A stretch of 15,889 nucleotides of DNA, from positions 1 through 15,889 of the forward strand of contig CAJBKH010000034.1 in NCBI GenBank assembly GCA_903953615.1, in the 5' to 3' direction. Positions 7,921-15,024 of this stretch are shown piece after piece; within the stretch, counting starts at the first letter, position 1, and every line of letters begins with the position of its first letter. The position numbers and the translations under genes are program-made. This stretch comes from an uncultured Bacteroidota bacterium. Its GTDB lineage: Bacteria > Bacteroidota > Bacteroidia > NS11-12g > UBA955. The notes beneath the pieces were generated by a model that saw only the letters and a list, made by a program, of their open reading frames with translations, searched no databases and was not told the DNA's origin.

Positions 7921-8257
7921 ATGCCCTTTGAAAAGTGAAAACAGGCAATAAAATGGCCGTTTTTGCGTTAATATATAAATGGTAGAAACGCTTTTACTGT
8001 TACATTTATTTACATTATGAATTGCTACTACATTTCTATAAAAACAGTTTGCCTTATTCAGTTGGAATAATACCCAGAGGTTAAGTTCGAACATTAAACT
8101 TAAAACCGTTTAAGTCTCCTTTTAATCGCATCTCATTTTTTTCAATCACCTTGTCCTTGTTTTAAGGTCGGGGAACTGCTATGTCTATGGCATACTTCAA
8201 ATTGGAGCCTGTCATTGTTATGCCCTATACATTCAACATTTATTCAAATCATATAAC
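7921..8257. other. Intergenic region between the two gldMN modules
   Basis: These 337 bases have no convincing gene on either strand. They hold the palindrome GTTCGAAC (8085-8092), a short perfect hairpin ACTTAAA-ACCG-TTTAAGT (8098-8115) followed by CTCCTTTT, and a GGCATA/TATGCC pair (8189-8194 and 8219-8224). Matches to the -7 consensus (TACATTTA, TACATTTC near 8003-8040) are imperfect and lack a well-placed TTG, so no promoter for the downstream pair can be named. A 31-codon frame from 8181 overlaps the start of the next gene out of frame and is probably not real. Confidence 0.5.
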
Positions 8258-9841
8258 ATGTCAAACCAAACATTAACCCCACGTCAAAGGATGATTAACA
8301 TGATGTATCTCGTGTTAATCGCCATGCTTGCACTGAATGTCTCACGCGAGATATTAAAGTCCTTCTACCTCTTCGAACTGTCGTTTAACAATGCCAATAA
8401 GAATGCCGATGTCAGAAATCTAGAAACCATGAATGCTTTTCAAGCCAAAATGGACAATGAAAGAACCCGCCAAAAAACAGAACAATGGTACAAATTGGCA
8501 AAAGAGGCTCGCAAAATTTCATTTGATTTTAACCGCTATGTTGAGAATGTGAAAAAGGATATTATCAAAAATGGCGGTGGTAGGACCGAAGCTGAACCCA
8601 ATCAAAAAGGACTAACAGAACTTAATTTGCCCGATGATATGGAAAAGCACGCCCACTATTTTGATGAACAAGGCCTTGGCAATGGCGTATTGCTAAAAAA
8701 TAAAATCAATGAAACCAGAACCAAATTATTGGCCTTGCTAAAATCTACGCGCAGTGGCCCGATGGTGATGGCCTCTATTGATAAATCGACCCCCTTAAGA
8801 GCAGAAGATCCAAAAACAAACGACCTAGAGCAAAAAACCTGGGAGTCGATGTATTTGGTAAGCGCACCTTTAGCAGGGGTGGTTACCCTTCTATCAAAAA
8901 CCCAAAACGATTGCAAATCTTTAGAAGCCGATGTATTGAGCGTATTGAGTGATAATATTAATACCAACTTAACCCATACCGATCAAAAAGTATTGATCAT
9001 TCCTGAAAGTAAATACGTTATGAGTGGCACCAATTTTAAAGCACGAATTGCTTTAGCTGCTTTTGATAAATCAACTCCGCAAAGAATTATTGTAAATGGT
9101 AACGCTATACCCGTAGAGGATGGATTGGGCATGTATAGTTTTGCCGCTTCAGGCATAGGTAATCACAAGGTAGAAGCAAAAATTGAAACGGTTGATCCTT
9201 TAACAGGCAATACCATTTTTATTGATGCGGAACCAATTGAATGGAATTCATTTCAACCCTCTGCCGCTATTTCGGCCGATGCAATGAATGTATTGTTTAT
9301 TGGGTTAGAAAATCCAATGTCTATATCGGTACCAGGCGTAACCCCTGAAAATACCATTGTTACAGCTAGCGCAGGTGTTACATTGGTTAAAACCAGTAGT
9401 GGTAAGTTCATTGCAAAAGCAGCAATTGGAACCAGAAGTGCCATTATTACCGTTAGTGCGCGCATGGAGGATGGACAAATTAAAAAGATGGGGGAGAGCA
9501 GCTACAAGGTGAGAAGAGTGCCAACCCCTAAATTAAAGGTTGGGAACTTAGTGGCAGGTACTTATCCAAAAGTAAAAATACAATCGCAAACCACAGTAAA
9601 TGCGGTGCTCGAGGATTTTTACTTTAATAACATTAGTTACACAATTATAAAATACAGAGTCATTCTCGACTCAAAACGCGAAGGGGCCATTATTCACGAT
9701 GTAGAAGGAAACAGTGCCGCCATTATTAAATCATTGGCAGCCAAAGCAAAATCAGGCGAAAGCATCTACCTCGAAAGCATTGTGGTAAGTGGTCCTGGTG
9801 GAAATTTTTATTTAGATCCAATCACCATAAAAGTACAATAG
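8258..9841 (+). CDS. gldM: Second GldM paralogue (T9SS motor/shaft protein, copy 2)
   Basis: A 527-residue full-length GldM. The N-terminus TPRQRMINMMYLVLIAMLAL is almost the same as copy 1, including Arg9 and Glu31, so it should be able to insert into a GldL pentamer. The periplasmic part is colinear with copy 1 at roughly half identity by eye, with the same landmarks: AGVVTLLSKTQNDCKSLEAD, FQPSAAISADAMNVLFIGLE, ENPMSISVPGV, VEGNSAA and SGPGGNFYLDPITIKVQ. There is no frameshift or loss, so it looks functional. gldN copy 2 starts one base after the TAG stop, indicating coupling. Arginine codons include seven CGC and nine AGA of 20, whereas copy 1 has no CGC. No Shine-Dalgarno sequence precedes the ATG. 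It may provide a shaft for particular conditions or cargo, or heterodimerise with copy 1; this is inference. Confidence 0.94.
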   Translation: MSNQTLTPRQRMINMMYLVLIAMLALNVSREILKSFYLFELSFNNANKNADVRNLETMNAFQAKMDNERTRQKTEQWYKLAKEARKISFDFNRYVENVKKDIIKNGGGRTEAEPNQKGLTELNLPDDMEKHAHYFDEQGLGNGVLLKNKINETRTKLLALLKSTRSGPMVMASIDKSTPLRAEDPKTNDLEQKTWESMYLVSAPLAGVVTLLSKTQNDCKSLEADVLSVLSDNINTNLTHTDQKVLIIPESKYVMSGTNFKARIALAAFDKSTPQRIIVNGNAIPVEDGLGMYSFAASGIGNHKVEAKIETVDPLTGNTIFIDAEPIEWNSFQPSAAISADAMNVLFIGLENPMSISVPGVTPENTIVTASAGVTLVKTSSGKFIAKAAIGTRSAIITVSARMEDGQIKKMGESSYKVRRVPTPKLKVGNLVAGTYPKVKIQSQTTVNAVLEDFYFNNISYTIIKYRVILDSKREGAIIHDVEGNSAAIIKSLAAKAKSGESIYLESIVVSGPGGNFYLDPITIKVQ

Positions 9842-9842
9842 C

Positions 9843-10703
9843 ATGAAACGTATAATTTTTAAGAGAACTATTTTTGTTGTGTTGCTTCTCTTGGTTGTTG
9901 GCCATAAGAAAGCGCTATCACAAGTTAATTACAATGAATTCATCACCAGTGGCGAACAAACGAGTTATTATAAAAGAGCTGTGAATGAAAATTTACCAGT
10001 CGCCATTCCCATGCGCCTCGAAGTTAATGTGAAATTTTCTAAACGCATTATTCGCTGCATTGACACCAGACAAAAGATGAACAAGCAATTGGAATGGCCG
10101 CGCCTACCATTAAGTAAGCTTTTATACGAACGGCTTTGTTCTGGCGATATTCGGGGCTATCGGTCAGATTCTTTTGCATCTGTTTATAACAGTAATATTC
10201 TTCAATTGCGGGGTAGCAAAGAAGTGCCGTATTTTTTGCAAACCGATCCCACTGATAATACCATTGGCATTGATACTTTTACTATAGAGCCATTAAATAC
10301 CGATGATATTCATAAATTTTGGATCATGGAAGATTGGGTATTTGATGCCAAACATTCGGTCTTTAAGCCAGTGATTATTGGAATAGCACCTATTTTTAAT
10401 CAAAAGTTTGCAACATTGCCAGGAAGAGATGCGCCCCTTTGTTGGATAAAAATGGAGGAGGTACGCCCATTACTAATGCGAACAGAAATGTTTAACCGCT
10501 ACAACGATGCGGCCCGCTTGAACTACGATGATTTTTTTCAAATGCGAATTTTTGATAGCTATATTGTCTTTCAATCCAATGTCTTTGATAGCTATGTTAA
10601 TCAATTTCCTGAGAACGAAGATAATGGTGTTAACGCCCTGCTAGCAAGCGATGAGATAAAGAACGACCTCTTTATTTTTGAACACGATTTGTGGCAGTAT
10701 TAG
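9843..10703 (+). CDS. gldN: Second GldN paralogue (T9SS ring protein, copy 2)
   Basis: A 286-residue GldN family protein, comparable to the GldN/GldO pair of Flavobacterium johnsoniae, except that here gldM is duplicated too. The signal peptide is longer and more basic than in copy 1 (MKRIIFKRT, hydrophobic core, cleavage near ALS-QVNYNEF). All core blocks are kept: RCIDTRQKMNKQLEWPR, FWIMEDWVFDAKHSVFKP, GRDAPLCWIKMEEVRPLL, MFNRYNDAARLNYDDFF and an ending SDEIKNDLFIFEHDLWQY identical to copy 1. Divergence is concentrated at about residues 91-156, between the first and second conserved blocks. Cys72 and Cys200 match the cysteine pair of copy 1; Cys99 is extra. Arginine codons are 7 CGC, 4 CGG and only 4 AGA of 18. 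It ends the second module and is followed by a hairpin terminator. Confidence 0.94.
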   Translation: MKRIIFKRTIFVVLLLLVVGHKKALSQVNYNEFITSGEQTSYYKRAVNENLPVAIPMRLEVNVKFSKRIIRCIDTRQKMNKQLEWPRLPLSKLLYERLCSGDIRGYRSDSFASVYNSNILQLRGSKEVPYFLQTDPTDNTIGIDTFTIEPLNTDDIHKFWIMEDWVFDAKHSVFKPVIIGIAPIFNQKFATLPGRDAPLCWIKMEEVRPLLMRTEMFNRYNDAARLNYDDFFQMRIFDSYIVFQSNVFDSYVNQFPENEDNGVNALLASDEIKNDLFIFEHDLWQY

Positions 10704-10774
10704 GGAAAGGTTAATTGTTATTGAGTTAATAGTTAATAGGATAATACAGCTTTATAGATTAGCCCTGAGATAGT

Positions 10775-10820
10775 AAGTAGGTTATTAGGTGTTTATTGCC
10801 TGATGACCTGTTTATTTTTT
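10775..10820 (+). terminator. Terminator of the second gldMN module
   Basis: A 15-pair stem (including four G-T pairs) with core GGTTATTAGG / CCTGATGACC and loop TGTTTATTG is followed by ATTTTTT. Its right arm runs into the stop codon of the convergent gene at 10812-10814. On the - strand no T-run follows, so it serves mainly the + strand. A tandem 7-mer TTAATAG lies just upstream (10726-10739). Confidence 0.6.
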
Positions 10821-11888
10821 GCATTGGTAGACCGTGCAGCCAATGCAAGGTTTTGGAACAATGCCCTCAAGTTCCCATTGATTAATTATAGTTTGTCGGG
10901 CGTTTTCTATCGCATCCCAGCTAGCGTCAGCATCGCCTAGTTTTAAAGAACTGTCATTGGGCATTTCGGATATAACGCAGCCATCGGCCCATACACTTCC
11001 ATCGGCTGCAAATCTGGTTTTATATAAATAGGAACAAGCCTTTTTCTTTTCTTCATCGGTGGGTTTGTAGTAGCCGATTTGCGCATTTCTTTTATAGCCA
11101 TCGTTGCTGTAATACAAATGCGAATGCGAGATATAAACGAAAGGGTAGTTGGGTTGATTGAGCATTGCAATGGCTTTTGCCATCTCAAAATCACCAGCCC
11201 TTAACATTTTTAAATGTAAATGAATACCTGTTGTTAAGTTATTCTCTTTAAGAAGTTTTAAAAAGGCATTGATTTGTTGAACCACCAACTCAAAACGGTC
11301 GACCTTGTATAGCGTTTTGTAATCGGCTACGTTTAATCCGCCAATCGAAAAATAGAGCTGCGACATTTTTCCATTCCTATCCTTTTTTAAAAGTTGAATA
11401 AGTTTCAGTTGATTGGCCTCATCAAGTTTAATGGCATTGGTAAAAAAAGTAGCTTGCCTAACCGATGGTGTCTGCATTATTTTTTCAATGAAGTAATCCC
11501 ATTCTGGATGAAGCAGTGTATCGCCAGTGGTCGGTGTAAAGCTTATAAGCGCATTATTAAAGTGTTTTAATTTTTCGATATTTTGCGCTAGCAAGGCATC
11601 AGACATGTTCATGAATTTTTTATCAGTGCGCAACATGTCGGGATAAGGACAGAAGATGCATTGGGCATTGCAAATATTGGTTAGTTCAAATTCAATGAAT
11701 TTAAATCCATTCGTTCTAACAATGATAAAATCACACAAGCGAATCAATCGAATGGCCCATTTTTGATGCGCAAATGAAGCCGAAGCCTTGGTTTTAATTT
11801 TAGAAAAAAACAAGGAGACCCTGCGCGTATTGTGCTCAGATAGTTGGTTTAAAAAAAGCTCTGTTGCAATTTTTATTTTTTGTTTCAT
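10812..11888 (-). CDS. Radical SAM protein with SPASM-like C-terminal cysteine cluster
   Basis: A 358-residue radical SAM enzyme. The 4Fe-4S motif CxxxCxxC is complete (Cys73, Cys77, Cys80 in CNAQCIFCPYP), preceded by the first barrel strand FIEFELTNI. The second motif reads TTGDTLLHPEW, where family members usually have GGEPLLHP. The C-terminal region has five cysteines (285, 304, 348, 351, 356) arranged around ADGSVWADGCV and PCIGCTVYQC, the pattern of a SPASM domain that binds auxiliary Fe-S clusters. SPASM enzymes modify peptides, proteins or small molecules; the substrate cannot be told here, and no obvious short precursor gene lies nearby. About 60 residues precede the barrel, rich in Lys and Arg. 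The gene is convergent with the second gldMN module and divergent from the glycosyltransferase gene. No T9SS sorting or export signal is seen, so it should be cytoplasmic. Confidence 0.85.
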   Translation of the reverse strand: MKQKIKIATELFLNQLSEHNTRRVSLFFSKIKTKASASFAHQKWAIRLIRLCDFIIVRTNGFKFIEFELTNICNAQCIFCPYPDMLRTDKKFMNMSDALLAQNIEKLKHFNNALISFTPTTGDTLLHPEWDYFIEKIMQTPSVRQATFFTNAIKLDEANQLKLIQLLKKDRNGKMSQLYFSIGGLNVADYKTLYKVDRFELVVQQINAFLKLLKENNLTTGIHLHLKMLRAGDFEMAKAIAMLNQPNYPFVYISHSHLYYSNDGYKRNAQIGYYKPTDEEKKKACSYLYKTRFAADGSVWADGCVISEMPNDSSLKLGDADASWDAIENARQTIINQWELEGIVPKPCIGCTVYQCKK

Positions 11889-11937
11889 TCTATTTATTAG
11901 GGAACCGAAGTGGTTTGTAATTAAAAAATTAATCCTG

Positions 11938-11945
11938 CAAAAATA
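11938..11945 (-). promoter_or_regulatory. Possible -7 element for the radical SAM gene
   Basis: On the - strand this reads TATTTTTG, an exact match to TAnnTTTG, about 50 bases before the gene start. No TTG is found 19-21 bases further upstream, so the promoter is incomplete by this rule. Confidence 0.3.
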
Positions 11946-11986
11946 CAGATTCCAATGCTTCTAACTTTAAATTAATAGGATGATAT

Positions 11987-12017
11987 TTTGCTAGCACAAG
12001 TATTATCGTTAAATTTC
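11987..12017 (+). promoter_or_regulatory. Bacteroidota-type promoter for the glycosyltransferase gene
   Basis: TTTG at 11987-11990, a 19-base spacer, and TAAATTTC at 12010-12017, one mismatch from TAnnTTTG. The start of transcription would lie about 15 bases before ATG 12040, giving a very short leader. Confidence 0.5.
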
Positions 12018-12039
12018 GCAAGTATTATAAACCCATTTG

Positions 12040-14970
12040 ATGAGTACTTTAGAAAATTCGAAATCAACCCCCAATACTGCTAATTTGCACACTGCTGTTT
12101 ATGTTTTAAAATATTCTGAAAGCGCTACGAGTGCTGAAGATTTAAAGCAATTGTGTGCTTTGGTTAACAAAGCAAATTCAGGTATAAAAATATATGCACC
12201 CAATACCATTAAGGACCAACTTAATCAGGCATTAGCGCAGAATCAAATTGAAATTATTGAGGCCAATGCTTTTCCTGAAGGTGTAAAACATATTGCGCCT
12301 ATTAGTTTCCCTTTGTTGTCTGATGCCTCTGCTTATGTTAAATGGATTGGTTTAGCTAACAAATCGATGGGCAATAAAGCCATAGTTGTTGGGCATGAGC
12401 AATACAATGCCAAAGCTGGTTTTATTGAAAAATGGAGTGGTTACTGGGCCAATTTCTGGACCAAACTTACCACCGGTACCAATGCGAACATGGCGGCCAG
12501 CAAAGCTGTTTTAATTCAAAAAGAAGCATACACAATGTTGGTTTCAAAAGGGGTTACCGATGCTTGGCAAATAGCAGCCCTTGGCGAAAAAGAAAATAAT
12601 ACCCAGAAAGTTAATTTTGATTTGGGACAAGGAAGCTATGTTCTTGGAGAAGGGTTCAAAGCTTTCTTTACGGCTTTCGTTAAAGGTTTCATTGCAATTA
12701 AAAATTCATTTTTTACTTTGGCAACTACGCGCGAAAGTAACAGCACTTGGTTAGACTTTAATCACAGTGGGTATAAACGAATTTTTGGTGTTGCCTCGGC
12801 TTTGTTGTTGGTGTTAATGTGTTGGATTAGCTTCGATTATAATGTCACCTGGGATGAGCCCAATCACAATAAATTTTCTAAAGATGTATTAAAATATTAC
12901 GCCAGCTTTGGCAATGATACCAATATGTTCAATTCGCAAAAGGCAGGTCAGCGCGACTATTTTACAAACGTTTATTACGGTATGAGTATTGACGTTGCAG
13001 CTTCGGCAGTGAACAGTATTTTCGAAATTGAAAATGAATATGCCACCCGACATTTTTTCAATGCTTTGGTCGGCTTTTTATGCATCCTGTTTACCGCCTT
13101 GATTGTGCGAACATTCGCTGGTTGGTTGCCTGCATTGATTACACTTTTAGCAATGGTATGCTCGCCTTCCTTCTTTGGACAATGTTTCAATAACCCAAAG
13201 GATATTCCATTTGCAGCAGGTTATATCATGGCCTTGTATTATTTAATAAAATTAATGCGAGAGTTGCCAGACGCCAAACATCAAACCAAAGTAATGTTGG
13301 CGATTGCCATCGGCTTTGCCATTAGTATTCGTGCTGGTGGATTGCTGTTAATTGGCTATTTGGGCATGTTTATTGGTATTGTTTGGTTGTTAAAACGCAA
13401 TAAAAAACTCACATTTTTTGAAAGTGTGAAACCGTATTTAATGCCAATGTTGATTGTTGGTATTGCTGGCTATATTATTGGTATTTTAATGTGGCCATAT
13501 GCTTTAAGACAGCCATTAACAGGCGCTGTAAAAGCATTGCAAGAGTTTGAGAAATTTGCTTACCTCACCTATTATGAATTATTTGAAGGGGTTCGTATTT
13601 TTAACAAGCCATGGTATTATGAGCCAAAATTAATTATGCTAACTGCTCCCTTGGCAGTGATTGGTGGTTTCTTTTTAAGCCTTGTTTTAGGTTGGTTTAG
13701 AAAAGATAAATTATTGTTCTGGGGTTTTGTTTTATTGGTGTTTGCAACCCTATTTCCTTCGGCTTATGCCATCTATAAAAAATCATATGTTTACAATGGT
13801 TGGAGACACTTTGTTTTCATCTATCCTTCATTGGTAGCCTTGGCCATGTTGGGTTGGGTAGGCTTGGTGCAACTGATTAAGCAAGCTAAAATTCAATTAG
13901 TAGTTGTGTTGATTGTAGGACTTACATTTTTAAAACCAGGTATTTGGAGCATTGTAAACCATCCATACCAATATTTATATTTTAACGAAATTGCGGGCGG
14001 TGTTAAAGGCGCCAATGGTGTTTATGAATTGGATTATTGGAACCAATCGCCACGCGCTGCTTTTGATTGGTTGGTGAAGAATAAACCAGAAATTTTGAAA
14101 GGCGATATGCGTGTGAGTAGCAATAATATTCAGGAAGCATTAAAAACATTTGTACCCGAAGGCAAAGATGTCATGTACAAATGGACACGAGAATACGAAT
14201 GGGCCAATGACGATTGGAAGTATGCCATCTGGACAACACGTACATTGTCTCAAAATCAAATATTAGGCGGGTATTGGCCACCTAAAGGGACTATCCATGA
14301 AATAAAAGTGGATGGTGTTACCATTGCGGCTGTTGTTAAGTCAGAAAACAATTACAGTTATTTAGGTAAACAGTACCTCAACATGAAAAAGGGTGATAGT
14401 GCCTTGTATTTTTATGAAAAGGCTATGCAATACAATCCAAAAGAGGAAGAGTTTGCAAGAGGTGCGGGTAACGCTTGTTACGAATTGCTGAAAACAGATA
14501 CCATTAATCCGATGGCTTATTTTGATAGAGCCATTAAATATTATACGAAGGCCATTGAGTTGAGAGATGGTAACTACGAAGCTTATGGTTCATTAGGTGA
14601 AATGTATTATGGAAAAGCAACCGTGTTGCCAAGCATGATCGATACCGCCACCATTAGTTTGGCGAAAAAGCAATTTGAGAAGGCCTTGTTTTACAAAGAA
14701 AATTACAGTGGTATTTATTATTATTTGGCAGAAACCAATGCGCTTGGCAATGATTTTGAAAGTGCTGCATTCAACTATTATAAATTTTTTGAATTCGGTC
14801 AAGACAACCAACAAATCTATAACCGCTTTGCAACGATTTTGAAACAAGCAGGCTATGTTGGTGACGAAGGTGAGCCTTATTATTTCATGCACATGAAAGC
14901 GCTTGAAGCAGGCGATAAGTCAAAGGCCGATAATTATTTGCAGTTTCATAACCAAGTAATGGGGCAATAA
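12040..14970 (+). CDS. Large GT-C membrane glycosyltransferase with GT2-like N-domain and C-terminal TPRs
   Basis: A 976-residue three-part protein; ATG 12040 is preferred to the in-frame TTG one codon earlier. Residues 1 to about 235 are soluble and resemble the second half of a polyprenyl-phosphate sugar synthase (GT2): KAIVVGHEQYN, then KWSGYWANFWTKLTTG (from about 132), then AASKAVLIQKEAYTMLVSKG; the DxD metal site is missing. Residues about 245-665 hold roughly eleven membrane helices with GT-C features: WDEPNH after helix 1 (Asp272, Glu273), FNNPKDIPFA (Asp388), GWRHFVFIYP (588-590) and HPYQYLYFNEIAGG. Residues about 770-970 are TPR-like helical repeats. GT-C enzymes move sugars from polyprenyl-phosphate donors onto lipid or protein acceptors at the outer face of the inner membrane. 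Donor and acceptor are unknown. It may be co-transcribed with the next gene, 54 bases on. Confidence 0.8.
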   Translation: MSTLENSKSTPNTANLHTAVYVLKYSESATSAEDLKQLCALVNKANSGIKIYAPNTIKDQLNQALAQNQIEIIEANAFPEGVKHIAPISFPLLSDASAYVKWIGLANKSMGNKAIVVGHEQYNAKAGFIEKWSGYWANFWTKLTTGTNANMAASKAVLIQKEAYTMLVSKGVTDAWQIAALGEKENNTQKVNFDLGQGSYVLGEGFKAFFTAFVKGFIAIKNSFFTLATTRESNSTWLDFNHSGYKRIFGVASALLLVLMCWISFDYNVTWDEPNHNKFSKDVLKYYASFGNDTNMFNSQKAGQRDYFTNVYYGMSIDVAASAVNSIFEIENEYATRHFFNALVGFLCILFTALIVRTFAGWLPALITLLAMVCSPSFFGQCFNNPKDIPFAAGYIMALYYLIKLMRELPDAKHQTKVMLAIAIGFAISIRAGGLLLIGYLGMFIGIVWLLKRNKKLTFFESVKPYLMPMLIVGIAGYIIGILMWPYALRQPLTGAVKALQEFEKFAYLTYYELFEGVRIFNKPWYYEPKLIMLTAPLAVIGGFFLSLVLGWFRKDKLLFWGFVLLVFATLFPSAYAIYKKSYVYNGWRHFVFIYPSLVALAMLGWVGLVQLIKQAKIQLVVVLIVGLTFLKPGIWSIVNHPYQYLYFNEIAGGVKGANGVYELDYWNQSPRAAFDWLVKNKPEILKGDMRVSSNNIQEALKTFVPEGKDVMYKWTREYEWANDDWKYAIWTTRTLSQNQILGGYWPPKGTIHEIKVDGVTIAAVVKSENNYSYLGKQYLNMKKGDSALYFYEKAMQYNPKEEEFARGAGNACYELLKTDTINPMAYFDRAIKYYTKAIELRDGNYEAYGSLGEMYYGKATVLPSMIDTATISLAKKQFEKALFYKENYSGIYYYLAETNALGNDFESAAFNYYKFFEFGQDNQQIYNRFATILKQAGYVGDEGEPYYFMHMKALEAGDKSKADNYLQFHNQVMGQ

Positions 14971-15024
14971 TTTTTACCTACACAACAGAATTGGTAAAAC
15001 ATATCGTCTAATAGTAAACAAGGT

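Noticed and set aside
7861..8094. 77-codon frame on the - strand between gldN and the second gldM
   Set aside because: It runs across the gldN terminator, the sequence looks random, and there is no promoter or recognisable motif.
8181..8276. 31-codon frame overlapping the start of gldM copy 2, a possible leader peptide
   Set aside because: No ribosome binding site, no regulatory amino-acid run and no hairpin pair typical of attenuation; a frame of this length is expected by chance.
8258..10703. Second gldMN pair as a pseudogene or assembly artefact
   Set aside because: Both frames are full length, with conserved N- and C-termini and divergence spread over both genes at amino-acid and codon level, which does not fit a duplicated assembly or decay.
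14972..14999. Inverted repeat TTTTACC ... GGTAAAA after the glycosyltransferase gene
   Set aside because: Only seven pairs, weak, a 14-base loop and no T-run after it on the + strand, so it is not a convincing terminator.
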